Source: Thozetella sp. PMI_491
Lineage: Eukaryota > Ascomycota > Sordariomycetes > Chaetosphaeriales > Chaetosphaeriaceae
Assembly: GCA_021432635.1 (NCBI GenBank)
Contig: MU270038.1
Coordinates: 620,001 to 684,000, forward strand
Direction: 5' to 3'
DNA: 64,000 nucleotides
The position numbers were made by a program, and so were the translations under genes. The stretch's first letter is position 1. The number at the start of each line of letters is the position of its first letter. This document shows positions 13,271 through 25,142 of the stretch, piece after piece. The notes under the pieces are model-generated. The model worked only from the letters and a program-made list of their open reading frames with translations, did not search any database and had not been told where the DNA came from.

Positions 13271-14604
13271 AGAAGGCTCGGGTCTTTTTAATCGCTTGAT
13301 CTGGCGGCCTGCAATGGTGGCCTTCGTGCCTGTCCTTCGTGTCCCCGACTGCTACAGCGACGTGCCACATGATGGGAGTGCTGACTGAGGCTACGGAACC
13401 ATGAGCGCCAAGATTGCGCGACATGCCGCCCCGGCAGGGACTACGCTTCCAGCAGTGTGCCATCACATCGCAGTACCGCATTCTGGGCTGCAGCATCGAA
13501 TCCTTTCGGCCCTCGCTAGTCAAGCCTGCTCTATTAAGAAATTCGGAGCTCATGAACCTGAGGGTCAGGAGGGTCGTATAGACGATCGGCTCTCGCGTGG
13601 GCAGCTCTGGCAGGTCCCGCGCGAAGGGCGGGTCGCCAGAGGAGGTGTCTAATGCATGCAACCCAGATTGCGAGCATGCAGTTGCCGCCATAGATGCATG
13701 CCATGGTGCCAACGATGCCCCCGACTGGCGAGTTCCCCTTGCGCTGTAGCGTAGAAATTGCGGGCTCACGCGCTTCACATATGCGTGCTCTCTAGAGCCA
13801 CCACCAAATATATGCAGCAGCCCTGCCGGAAAACGGAACCGTACAACCGTACCTTTCGCACCTCGATAGCCTCTCGTTCGCCGTGACCTCTCTTAGTGAC
13901 TGCCACTGTACCCCCCCCCCCCCCCGTTCCTCCTACGCCTGTCTTGGACCAGTCCCCCTCCTCACCCAGAAAGCCCGCGGTCGCAGCCACAAGCAGTAAA
14001 ATTTCAACAACGGAGACCAACCAACGGCCACCGCGCCCACACACATCTTAGAGGGCTGCAGAGTATAACCAGCTGCTATGGCATGGGAATGGATGCACAC
14101 CTCACATGCATGTCTGTCGCCAGCCCGGATGCGATTCGACAGCCGAGTTGGTGTGGCTGCCTGCTGTTTAACCACAGCCAGGCCACCAGACGCACCGAGG
14201 CCAATTCTGCCCCTCGCTTTCCTCAAGAGGGGCCCCTACTTTGTGCTATCAGAGTTGCTCGTCGGCCGCTTCCTCTCTTATTGCTTTTTTCCCCCTCGCC
14301 CCCCCCGTCCAACCTATCTGCCTACTGCCCAGTACGTAACCTGAGGCTTGCTGTTTGAAATGCGATAGGACTTGTCGGCTCTTGGCTTCCTTCCTTGCTC
14401 GAATTGGAGTGAACCGACTCTTTGCCTTTCGCAACCACTTTTCTAGTCTACTTCCTCGCCTTAGACTCTTGAGACCCTTGAGACCCTTGAGACCCTTGAG
14501 ACTCTTGATAAGCAGCGGTTGGCTGGTTGTCTCTCTGCTCACTTATCGGCATACTACCCTCAACGCCCCGACCCCACTCCCACAAGCACTGCTGCGGTGG
14601 GCGA
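13271..14604. other. Intergenic between the helicase and BTB genes
   Basis: It holds the helicase 3' end and the BTB upstream region. A minus-strand open frame of 190 codons (13206-13778) overlaps the last helicase exon and shows no domain or codon signature I trust. There is a run of 15 C at 13911-13925 and a short 9-bp repeat just upstream of the BTB start. Confidence 0.5.
14466..14506. repeat. Short tandem repeat, 9-bp unit ttgagaccc
   Basis: About four direct copies of ttgagaccc, the last one ending ctc, lie roughly 100-140 bp before the BTB start codon, probably in its 5' leader or promoter. Confidence 0.8.
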
Positions 14605-16444
14605 ATGGCTTCCAACTCGCGGATGGCGGCCCCCTCGGAGCCAGTCCACGATGTTGGCGAGGGGAGCAGCAGCGCCAATGCTCGGCGACACCAGCAGGCC
14701 CGAACGCTAGCCGATGCGATGAGAGCGCCGTCCACCACCCGGCCCGAGGTCGTGGTCTTGGATGTCATGCCGGAAGCAAGCGAGCACAAGGAGGTACTAG
14801 ACCCGAAAGAAGACCTATGGTTGTCAACTGCCGACGGGTAAGCCATCGCAACTCATTGCTCATCCCTGGACCCACACGGAATTGTCCCTAAAGCGCAAGG
14901 GGGACTGCTTGGGGAAGCTACGATTGAATGTACTGATACGGTTTTGTTTGGCTGTTTTGCGTTGGTTTGACTCTCCCCGGTGACGGCGCTAGAAGGGAGG
15001 TCTGGAGAGTGTCGTGCAGTACAACGTCGCTCTACCCCGACGCACCAGATCAGCCTAGATATTGGTTTCCTTCTCGTTCTCTACCTGCATCTATTGACGT
15101 CTCCCTTGAAGGCGATACAGCTCTCCCATGATCCCATTGCTGGTTGGCTCGGAAGCGCTGCGGTCAGAGGACGAAGAAGAGCAGCAGCACATGGGAAGCT
15201 ACGAAGAAACCTTTTATGTATGGCTTCCCCTCGCGATGCCCTGTCGCTGCTATGCTGACTCGATGGATAGGTTCACAAACACATCCTTCTCAAGTCAGAG
15301 TATTTCAAAAAGGCCCTGAATGGAGACTTCAGAGAGTCTGAGTGCCAGAGGATCGAACTGCCGGAGGAGGACCCGGCCATCTTCCACTTCCTCATAGCAT
15401 ACCTCTACGAAGAGAAGTATGATCCTATCAAGCCAGCTGCAGCGGCCCTGGGTGAGATAACCCCTAGATCGCCCCCCCATTGGCCTTGGACTTGGAACTG
15501 TCGCTGACGCAGCCTCAGCTACCCCGGAGGTTGACAAGGGCAAGATGAGGGACACGGGCGCCGCGGCGGGGGTCGAGTCGGACTCGGACGCCTCTGTCGA
15601 CTCATATGGCTCCGACGTCAGCGCAATCTCCCGGCGGCGGCGAGAGCGCTACCGCCGCCGGGAAGAGCGACGCTGGGAACGACAGAGGCAGAAGCACCCC
15701 GGGGTCCATCGGCCCAACTGCAACTGCCCGCAGTGCCTCGTCGCGTCAGGGCCTCCGTGCTGGCACTGCCAGGCGCCGCGCGCGCCGCCCCCGCCTGCCC
15801 CAATGCCGCACCACCCCGTGGTGATTATCGATCGCGATGTACACTACCGGGGCCCGGTCGAGCGCCCCCGCCGTCGCCATCGATATCGCCACGGCGTCCC
15901 CGAACCGCCCCTCGCCCCGCCTCCGCCGGGCTGGGCGAATCCTATTGATCCAAACGGCGGCGGCCGCATCGCCGGCGAGGATCTGCGCACGTGGTTGCTG
16001 GCGTACGAGCTGCACCTGGATGTGTACATTCTGGCGAACAAGTTCCTGCTGGATGGATTCAAGCGCGCCGTCGCGCGGGTCGCCGTAGACATGTTAGAGA
16101 CGGCCGGCGCGGACGCAGCGGTCCCCCGCGTCCTGGTTCTGTGCAAGAAGCTCTACGAAGGGCTCAGCGAGAACGACCCGCTGCTCAAGATGATCTTTGC
16201 CCGGGTGGGTTTCCTCCAGCCGTGGCGCCGGGAGCCCGAGAGCACAAACCGGTTTCTGGTCGCGAACCCAGATGTCGCTGCCATCCTGCTGCGAGAGATG
16301 GCCGCACGAAGGGAGGAGGACCACAATGGACGCTTGCTACCGAGCATGGAAAGGAGTCCATCTCTTGTCGGGCCCCACGGGCTCGGGGAACCTCTGAGCC
16401 CGTACCGAGGAGGTCCGATGCTGTGGCGGGGACCACTACGGTAG
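14605..16444 (+). CDS. BTB/POZ-domain protein with Arg/Cys-rich insert
   Basis: Four exons: 14605-14837, 15121-15217, 15271-15451 and 15519-16444, 478 residues. After a disordered N-terminus the BTB fold starts about residue 80 (PMIPLLVG), with the core VHKHILLKSEYFKKAL near 110 and the hydrophobic FHFLIAYLYEEKY near 145. A helix typical of fungal BTB proteins (VYILANKFLLDGFKRAV) comes only at about 340. Between them lies an insert of about 170 residues with Asp/Ser-rich, strongly Arg-rich and Pro-rich parts and a cysteine cluster (CNCPQC and CWHC) that could bind metal. Fungal BTB proteins of this type are often Cullin-3 adaptors or of unknown function. The first exon and its 283-nt intron are supported by matching phase and donor/acceptor consensus; the start is less certain than the rest. 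Confidence 0.75.
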
Positions 16445-17104
16445 ACCGTGGGAGCAGGAGGGCTGGGGGGGAAGGAGGGGCTTGAGAGGGGGACCTTTAA
16501 AAGGTGGAGGGACGGCGTGTTGCAGGCAGGTGTTCTCGGGCTAGGGCTGGTACGACGACGGCTGGGAAACAGTCTTGTAGAAAAGGTATGTAACGAAGTG
16601 TGACGCTTTTCGGTGCTTGGGCGATTCCAGTAGTTCCATACGAGCCGAGTTTCTGCCCTCATTCTACGACCCGTCCGACATCGCGCGCTGTGGCATTGCC
16701 TGTGTGTCCGGGCGAGGGGACACCGCGTGTCTTTGGGGGGGGCCCATCTCGGTCTTGTTAGTGGCGGAGAAATACCCAACCCTCGGGGTATTTCAGGTCT
16801 GGCTACCACCCAAGATTGGGGAAAACACGCCCGCGCCCTTCTCGCGGCTCAACTCCATTTTACCGAGAGAGCGAGCATCGTGGTCTGGGAACTACGTCCG
16901 TCTGGTTCCCCGCAAGTGCCCCCCCTCAGTTAATAGTATATCTAGAAAGCACGCTGCATGTTCCGCAGTTGCGTGCAAGAAAATAATGTGAATATGGCCG
17001 AGGGGATAGCGAGCAGCCCTCAATAAACCATCGTGCAGCCTTTGGTGCGGAAACCCAGTCGTAACCGTCGCGTCGCCTTTCTCCCCGGCACCGTGCTCTT
17101 CACA
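16445..17104. other. Intergenic between BTB and esterase genes
   Basis: Contains the 3' end of the BTB gene and the promoter of the esterase. Only short unsupported open frames; I see nothing else. Confidence 0.6.
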
Positions 17105-18827
17105 ATGTCTTGGCCGTGGCGAGAGCGGCTCTTGGTTCTTATCTTGGGGTTGATCTCGGCCGTCCAGTCCCAAGAGCTTGTTGCGAAACTCGACTACGGT
17201 GTGTTCCAGGGGGCATACTCGAAAGAGTACAACATCTCGTACTGGCAAAAGATACCCTTTGCGGCGCCCCCGGTGGGGGAGAACCGGTTCAGAGCCCCTC
17301 AGCCTCCCCGTCCGATAACCAATGGAGTGTATAACTCGTCCCAGACCTTTGATATGTGTCCCCAGCGCACTGTAAGCTACTTTCGCCGGGCCTTGTAGCC
17401 TGCCAGCTTGCTAACGGCCACGTCAAGGTCAACGGCTCCGAAGACTGCCTCTACCTAGGTGTCTACTCCCGGCCCTGGGAAAAGGGACAGCCGCTACGCC
17501 CAGTTGTAGTCGTGTTCTACGGCGGAGGCTTCATTCAGGGGTCGGCCTCGTTCACCCTCCCGCCGTCTGCCTATCCCGTCCTGAATGTCTCAGCTACAAC
17601 GGATCTAGTGTTCATATATACCAACTACCGGGTGAATGCCTTCGGCCTGCTCCCCGGTCGTGCGGTAGTGGACGACCCGCACTCGGACACTAATGTTGGC
17701 CTGCTCGACCAGCGTGCGGCGATCTACTGGGCGAACAAGTACGCCGCACAGTTCGGAGGCGACCCCGACAATGTGGCCATCTGGGGACAGAGCGCTGGCG
17801 GCGGTAGTGTGGTATCACAAGTGATTGGGGATCACGACTTTGACCGTAGCTGTCCGAGAGGGACCGGTACCGGGGCTCGATTCCGCAAGGCCCTTGCCAG
17901 CAGCCCCTTCTGGCCCAAGACGTACAGCGCAACCAGCCCGGAGGCAGAGTGGATATACGACACCATGGTGAACCGCACAGGGTGCAGGGATGCTGAGGGC
18001 GGCTCTCTTGCATGTCTCAAGCGCGCCGACGTCCAAACAATCCGGGATGCCAGTCTGTACGTGGCAAGTAGCCACACCTACAACACGAGCTCTTACACCT
18101 GGGCGCCGGTGATCGACGGGAAGTTCTTGAAGAGATCGTTGGTGGAAGCTGCCGCAGGACCTGATAAAAAGGTCAACATCGAGGTCGGATTTGGGATGTA
18201 CAACACGCACGAGGGGGAGAACTTTCTGCCGGGAGGGCTGAGCACGCTCGAGGGATATGATGCCTGGCTGAAGGGCTTCCTGCCTGGCTTGGGGAGCAAG
18301 GATCTCGACGACGTGAAGGCAGTCTATCCTGTTGTCGGGACGACGGAGACCCTGAGCTACAACTCGTCGACAACGGCTGCCTCCCTCGTGTTCCGCGATG
18401 TTGTGCTAGCATGCCCTGCGTTCTGGATGGCAGGGGCGGCTCCGAGGGGCAGCTGGCTGGGGGAGTATACCATCGCCCCGGCGAAACATGCCAGCGACAC
18501 GACTTGGGTGAGTCTCACGGCCCTCTTACCTTCTTAGGTCCACATTACCGACGCAATGCTAACCGGGAGCAGTGGAACACCCTCAACTCGGTACAAAAGA
18601 CGGACCCATTCCACTACCAGGGCTACACAGGGACCTTCGCGTCCTTTTTCCAAACGGGGGATCCAAACGCCCAGAAGCTCACAAACTCGAGCATTCCAGG
18701 GGTTCCACCACTGAGTAGTTCACAAGAATTTGTCATAAATGAGGAGGGCTTTGCTCACGCAGACTTGGCCCAGCTCAAGAGACGTTGCAGCTTGTGGCAG
18801 AAGCTGGGCCCAAGGATCCCTATATAG
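17105..18827 (+). CDS. Secreted type-B carboxylesterase/lipase (alpha/beta hydrolase)
   Basis: Three exons: 17105-17371, 17428-18507 and 18573-18827, 533 residues, a usual length for the family. The N-terminus has a signal peptide: basic WRER, hydrophobic LLVLILGLISAV, then a likely cut after VQS. Family marks: EDCLYLGVYS, the oxyanion-hole region FYGGGFIQGS, and the nucleophile elbow GQSAGGGS with Ser about 211. The likely acid is Glu about 351 in NTHEGENF and the likely base is His about 443 in KHASDTTW. Several N-x-S/T sites suit a secreted glycoprotein. It would hydrolyse carboxylic esters outside the cell; the substrate cannot be told. The chosen start is a downstream in-frame ATG of a longer frame (17033) because it places the signal peptide at the end. 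It converges on the prolyl aminopeptidase with 163 bp between stops. Confidence 0.88.
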
Positions 18828-18990
18828 ATCTGGCTAGCGTTTTGCGGGATTTTTTTACCCTTTATTTTCCAAGGCTGGCTGAATATATTGCATATGCCCG
18901 AACTACTGGCTAGATAAAATGGGGACCGCTCAGAGGACTGCTATGCTCCCTTCTCGGGCAGCGCCAGTGAGGATCGGAGCGTGGTATGGC

Positions 18991-20547
18991 TTAGTCGATC
19001 GTATCGTCGCGCATCCTGAATAGCTGCCCAATAACGTCCTCTGTGCGGGCCCTCACCGCATTGTGGTATAGATTGTTCGTCTCGAACATCTGAATGCCCC
19101 TCACGATCTGGCCCGCCTCCCTGGAGAGGTCAAAGTCGACGTACATGTCATCTACGAAGGTAGCCGAATACAGGGGTACCTCATTGGCACGCAGCTGCTC
19201 TTCGTCGTAGAGCGGCTCCCATTCGTCATACTTGGCCAAGATGTCTGCTGCCTCCTTGATCTTGACGAGGTCCGGGTATGTGTCGAAGTGGTACGGGTAT
19301 ACCATCTCGCCCGAGAAGAAGAGCGGGGTCTTGTTGTTGTCGCTCTTTGTCGACTTGGGCTCCTCAGCCAGCCAAGAGAATTTGTCCAGCTGCCTGCCAA
19401 CCGACAGCGCTGCCCAGTTGGAGGCGATGCCAGGCTTGAAGCAGTAACAAGGCTCGTGAAGGATCGCATAGATGGGGTTGGTATCGAAGGGGTTCTGGGA
19501 CTCAATGGACTGGAGCGAGGCGCGTGTGAGAAATCCGAACTGGTCAAGGTCCGTGTCGGCTTTCAAGATGATGGAATGGACTGCGTCGAGGCCCCCATGG
19601 GCGCCGAAGGCGAGCCCCATGCTCAGGAGGCGAGGGACGGTAAGTGTACCGCCCGCCGGAAGTGGAATACCTCCCTTCTCCACAACATAATTGGCTACCC
19701 GATGGACTCGCTCCACGTCTTCGGGATACTTCTTGTAATATGCTTGATTCCGCTCGGCTACCTTCTTGAACGTGGCGCGGTAGACCTCCTCGGCTGTGCT
19801 CCGAATAGGAGCTAGCCCGCCCGTCATGAACGACTCTCTCAGGCCATCGGGGTAGAACGACATATACGTGAGCGTGACGAACCCGCCGAACGACTGGCCG
19901 AAACTAGACCACTTCTTTCGCTCCTCGGGGAAGTCCGCAGTCAGACACTGCCGTACTGCCTCGTAGTCGCGGACAATGTTGTCGGCGCGAAACAATTTCA
20001 GGTAGTCGGCCTGCGCCTGCGGACCGCCGAGCGCGAGCAAAGCGTCCGAGTTGATAGGTGAGCTGAACCCGGTGCCTCGGTAGTCGAGGAAGAGGAGTTG
20101 GTACCCGCGGCTTAAGACAAAGCGCGTCAGCGGGTGGTCCTGTGGCTCGCGGTTGCCGAACCCCGGGCCGCCTTCGAAATCTGCACGCGTGGTAAGCGTC
20201 TTGTGCCCCTGTGCTCTCCTGGGATCGAGCTTGACTTACAGACGAAATACGGCCTATCGCAAGGAGCCCCCTCCAGCAGAGACTTGCCCACGATGGGCTT
20301 CTCATACTTGTTAACGCAGCGTCCGAACAGAGTAAGAGTGCCAGCCTCTGGCTTTGCATGGTTTTTAGGGACCTCGAAAAAGAGCTCCTGAACGTGAAAC
20401 TGGCCTGGGAAGAAGGCTTAGTGATTATCTCGGTTATATGAATATATCACCGCGCTGGTCCGTACCGGGGAGAAGATGGGCTCGGCGCGATATCAGCTTA
20501 GCCGGCTGTACGGCCAAGGCTGCTGCTTTCCGCACAGGCAATGCCAT
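18991..20547 (-). CDS. Prolyl aminopeptidase (proline iminopeptidase, peptidase family S33)
   Basis: Exons 20547-20466, 20404-20240 and 20180-18991, 478 residues. The start MALPVRK and the two joins restore the family strand YFEGGPGFG, which forms the oxyanion hole, and FLDYRGTGFS. The nucleophile elbow is FGQSFGG with Ser about 179. The acid and base are probably the Asp in FVDDMYVDFD and the His in YHNAVR near the C-terminus. The enzyme removes N-terminal proline from peptides, normally in the cytosol. No clear signal peptide is seen, although the first 30 residues are basic and could be a weak mitochondrial presequence. Introns are 61 and 59 nt. Confidence 0.9.
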
Positions 20548-21563
20548 TTTGGCCAGGATTAGCCCTCGGGTGCGGATATGGCGGATAGGACGGCTCTAGA
20601 CGGGGCGATGAATGAAGTTTTGGGCAAGCACGAGCGAGGTTACTAGAGACCACCTCTTGCGGCACAACTTTGGAGTTTGGTGAGGTAGGCGGGCTAAGAG
20701 ACAGCGAGGCCTAAAGAGGAAGGAGGACGATGGGGGAGAATAGCGGGTAGGTAGTGGCCACCCCACCTGGCCTCAGTGCCTGCACTGAAGTCTGAAGCGA
20801 GAGGGGGAGGTGAGCGGATCGAGCAAGAGCAGTGCTATCTCGAGTATCACAACTGCAGCTTGAGTCTACGGAGCATACGCGCACCACAATGGTGAGCCAA
20901 CGAGATAGTCTCGTGGAGAAACGCCTGTCTGCCGCGGGGGAGAGGGGAAGGGGGGGGCTTTCTCCACCCTAGCCAGTGCAAGATGGTCGGTCCTATACGA
21001 TAATAGATCGCACCCGCACAGCATACTTAGCACGCCGTCAAAACGGCGCCTTCCAGGGATGGACTCCCTCGGACAGCTTCAAGGTGCCTAGACCGGCAGA
21101 TGTCCGAGACCCCCTTGGCCTCCACCAGCTGATGGCCTGGCATCTGCCGTGCAACGCGTGCTCAAGGGAAGATTTGATGTGTCACATAAACATGCACATA
21201 TGCGCCGAGTCTCGGCTTGTAGGCGTGAGGACAAAGCAGCTTCGCAATCTGTTTGTGCGTGGCTGCGAGGTAGCCTAGCTCGGCTGCTGAGTGAGTGCCC
21301 CACTATTTGCTTTGCTCAGAGCAGCAGCACCCGGCGCGGCCCCGAAGACCCAGCGCGCAGGGAATCGCGCTGTCGGAGCCCGGCCAACAGATTATTCATC
21401 CTAGCACACCAGTTGCGGGGAAAGACGAAGCCCCAATTGCGCGCCGGTTGGCGTGAAAAAGCCTGCCCTTTTTCCCACTTGCCATCCAACCGTCTCCAAA
21501 CCGGCGAGTCGGAGACAAGCCCAACCCAATAATTCAGGCGCGCCGCCCACCAACTCGGATGGG
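20548..21563. other. Divergent promoter region
   Basis: Lies between the starts of the minus-strand aminopeptidase and the plus-strand coiled-coil gene, so it holds both promoters and leaders. It has a C/G-rich run near 20930-20960. No supported coding frame. Confidence 0.6.
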
Positions 21564-23335
21564 ATGCATTATCTCGAATTGACACAGACTCTGGCGGAGT
21601 CGTTCAACACTCTCGCCGATGAAGTCCAGAGCCTGATCGACCGCAAGACCATCCTCGAGCACAAGCTGCGCTACGCGCATGAGCAGGTAAGGCCATCATC
21701 TATCCGCCCCGACCGGACATCTCCAAGACAGTAGAACCCTTGCCTCCTTTCAAGACGACACGCACGGCTTCCCGTGCGCCTGGCTCTTTCATGATGATTT
21801 CCTTTAGCTCTAGATCTCGAGCTGGCTTCCTTGCCGGCATATGTAGACAGATACCATATGTCTGATCCTCTGCGCCATCTCTCGTCCTACCGCCGCCCTC
21901 TTCCTTCCCACCGTCCTGTTCTGATGCAGATCCTAACCCGCACCGCATCATCTAGTACCAGTACCTGGCCGACAAGTACGCGCCGGGTGTGCCCGAGGTC
22001 TCCGAGATATTGGCCAAGCTGCAGCTGCCGCCCGATCTACACGTCACCCCGGCCTCGAACCTCGCCGTCCCTTTGCCGAAGCGAGGCGCGACGGGCGATA
22101 CTCGACACCAGATCGCCTTGCTGATCCGAGAGGGGAGAAAAGCCTCCCAGCAGCTCGCAAGCGCAATGGCCGACGCGAGCAAGGGAAGTGGCTCTAGCAA
22201 GAAGACTTCATCGCTTCCTCCCGGCGTGAACCCGGATACCCTCACCAGCTTGTCGACGGTCCTCGAGCTAGACTTCACGGTGGAGGGCAAGAAAGGCGCA
22301 CTGGCCTGCCCGTTCTCGCAACCAAAGGAAGAAAGGGAGCAACCCGAAGATGGAGACCAGTCCGTGGACCATGCAGACCTGACCGGAACGACCGCCGACC
22401 CAACACCGCACCAATCCAAGGATCCGATCTGTGCAGCCATGCTCAATGAAGCTGTGCCTGCCGCAGCGGCGAAGTGCCCGATCCGGTACTTGGACAAGCA
22501 CTCTCCCGAAGAGATTGCTCGCTACGTTGAGACGCACAAACATGAGATTCCTCGGAGCCACGAGGTGTGCGTCTCCCGCTACCAGAAGAACGAAGCACAG
22601 ATCCGCAAGCTGGACGCCAAGTACGGCAACCTGGTCAGCATGATCAAGGACCTGAGCCAGCTCCACCAGCCGATGCTCCCAATCCCGGCTGACGAGGCCC
22701 AGGAGGAGGTGGACAAATCGTCCAACAGGCGCGTCGAGACTTGGGCGCAGACGGTCACGAACAGTGACCCGGAGGAGCCGGTCGAAGCGCCGGAGGAGGA
22801 TGATCGTCAAAGTCACTTCGACCGGCCGCTAAGAGACGTCCGTGTTGGCGAGTCGCCGAGCCGTCCCTGGGGCATTTCAGTACCGCTCTACCACTCGGCC
22901 GACCCGCAGGACACCGAACGTCCGGCATCGCCTCCCCCGGCGCCAGTCCAGATGCCAAGTCCGCTACAGAGCCCGAGCCCGCCCCCGAAGGCCACCGGCG
23001 GCAAATGCCCCTTCGACCACACCAAACTAGGCGCTTTCATGTCTCCGTCGCCCTTCCGACACATCGAGGAGCGGTCTCCGGCTACCCTAGGCCTAGACGC
23101 CGAAGAAGAGCGGCCCGCGACGCCGGTAAAACATCGCCTGCCACCACCGACAGATCCTCGACCGACCTTTATCAACACCCCGGAACTTCCCGTAGCGCCA
23201 AAGGCTGGGAAAGAAGGTGGCTCTTCAGGAGCGCCAGTCACCATTAACTTTAATGGCCCCGTATTCATCGGTTACCCGATGGACCAGGCCTTGCAGTTCC
23301 TGCAGCAGTTCCAGCAAGGGCAGGGGCAGAAGTAA
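21564..23335 (+). CDS. Unrecognised fungal protein, N-terminal coiled coil and Cys-Pro motifs
   Basis: Two exons, 21564-21686 and 21956-23335, 500 residues, with a 269-nt phase-0 intron. I do not recognise a named family. Residues 1-65 are helical and likely coiled coil (LADEVQSLIDRKTILEHKL). A second conserved-looking block of about 65 residues (about 220-285) begins CPIRYLDKH and contains HKHEIPRSHEVCV and a helix rich in charged residues. The rest is acidic or Pro-rich and disordered. Three similar short motifs, ACPFSQ, KCPIRY and KCPFDH, are spaced along the protein. The C-terminus ends in a compact hydrophobic motif (FNGPVFIGYPMDQALQFL) followed by Gln. An upstream in-frame ATG at 21453 exists; the shorter start opens directly on the helix. 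Confidence 0.75.
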
Positions 23336-23847
23336 GCAGATATCATTACAGAAGTGTACTTTTACGGCGAGCTTGTAGCTACGGCCGATATGACGAGCAG
23401 ACGAACGACGTGACGTGATATTGTTTCCGGAGACCAACACAAAGGATAGGACAGCGCGGTGTTACGGGGGCATGTCTGGGATTGCATTGTACTTGGGAGC
23501 CTAGAAGGCTAACCGGAGTTTGCGTTGAAGTAGTTGGCTTCACCGCACGGATGAAAGAGGAAAGATTTGGAGCGATGTACACGGGTATGTATACAAGAGC
23601 CTCACTCGGCAACCCAATAAATATCCAATGCCAATGACTCTATGTGCCAATGCTTTCTTTCTGTATTCATACCCATGACCCTGTATAGCGCACTGTTCAC
23701 CTCTACACGCACTCTGTGCAGCCCAACTCCAACCCTGAACGCCGTGGAATGCCGCAAGTCACACACATACACACACCATACCCAACCCCCCCATCCGTTT
23801 TAGCTGTGTATCCCAGGTCTAGATCCGTCGACAGCCTGTGCTCCGGT
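23336..23847. other. Convergent 3' intergenic region
   Basis: Two genes end towards each other here. The stretch is comparatively AT-rich with a CA-repeat-like segment near 23760-23785. No gene seen. Confidence 0.6.
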
Positions 23848-25142
23848 TTACTTGGTCTCGGTTTTACTCGCGTCAATCTTGACGTCTCCGCTCCCTTCCA
23901 CGGCTGCTTCTTCATCCCAGCTATCCCTGTAGCTGTCCGCTGCGCCCTCGGTCTCCCACAGCGAGATGTCATCGTCGTCCATGGCCAAGGCGGCCGCGTC
24001 CGGATCCATCATGTCGATGCCGCGCATCAGCTGGCTCTCTTCGGATGAGTCGGCGTAGTCACCCGTGTCGTCGCCCGCAACAACTCCGATCTCCTCGGCC
24101 TCCTCAAGCGCTAGTTCAGCCGCACGCGCCATGGTGCGCTTGTAGATGACCAGTCCCAGCACGAAGCCAAGGATGACGCCTAGGGCGATGGATATGTAGT
24201 TGATAGCACGGTCACGCGCCGACATGGTGTCGCCGCCTTTGGCTAGGCGCCGGAGCTGGTCGCCGATGAAGACATGTACAGCGAGCTTGGGGCTGGAGAT
24301 CCGAGTCAGCTATAATTACCGCGGCAAGGGCGGGGAAGGACCGCAAGATAGGGAGAGGGTTCATGGGTAGCTTACGTGGCAATGGCAGTCGCAGCGGCGA
24401 ACATCCAGGCGCGGATGGTGGGGATGGTGGAGAGAAAGCCGTTGCTCAAGCTGTAGGGAAGCGGGCAGAGCCGAATCATGGCTAGCATGCCGAGGCCGTC
24501 ATGGCGGAGGACCTGTCCCAGCGCGACGAAGCGTTTGTCCTGGCCAACCAGCCGGTGGACGTAGCCACTGAAGATGCCCCGGCTGGTCCGGAACGCCACC
24601 AGCGAGCCGGCCACGCTCGCCGTTGCCACGATCGGCCAGCCGGCGGGGAAGCCGTACACGAAGCCGGCGAGGGTCAGCGAGGTCGAGTACCCGATGACGG
24701 GCGGGAAGGCCGTCACGAAGGTGATGAGCCAGAGCAGCACCCAGCCGCCGGGCAACTCCTTCCAGGTTTTGGCGATAGGCTCCAGGAAGGCAAAGATCTT
24801 GTGGCTGAAGACGAGCGCGAGGATGCTGATGGCCAGGAAAACCAGGCTGCCGAGCACGACGAGGACCCGATAGAACAGCGAGAGCGACAGGAAGAGCTCG
24901 ACGGCCTTGTCCATGAGGGACCGCGCGGTGGTCAGGATGCGGACCGTGAACGGCTGGTTGGCCGCGGCCGAGGCGCTGTGCAGCGCGAAGGGCCGACGGG
25001 TCGACAGGCGGCGCGCCGACGACGGGTTCGGGCGGACCCAAGGAGGGGCGCTGCCGTTGCGGTCCAAGGTAGGCGATGGGACGGGGGAGGGGCTCGTCGG
25101 CAGCGACAGCGCCGCGGCGGCGGACTGGTAGTCCGCGGGCAT
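23848..25142 (-). CDS. tvp38: Tvp38-like Golgi membrane protein (DedA/VTT, SNARE-associated Golgi family)
   Basis: Exons 25142-24376 and 24292-23848, 403 residues, with an 83-nt intron. A disordered Ser/Pro-rich N-terminus of about 75 residues precedes several hydrophobic membrane segments (for example FYRVLVVLGSLVFLAISILA). The VTT core follows, with PPVIGYSTSLTLAGFVYGFPAG, GSLVAF and IRLCPLPYSLSNGF; the first of these is also membrane-embedded. The splice join gives TPKLAVHVFIG, typical of Tvp38. A last transmembrane helix (ISIALGVILGFVLGLVIY) is followed by a long acidic cytosolic tail. Family members sit in Golgi/endosomal membranes of Tlg2-containing vesicles and are related to scramblase-like VTT proteins; the molecular activity here is inferred. 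Confidence 0.9.

Noticed and set aside
13206-13778. Minus-strand frame of 190 codons after the helicase gene
   Set aside because: Overlaps the last helicase exon and has no domain, targeting signal or convincing start. Kept only as a remark because a small spliced gene cannot be excluded.
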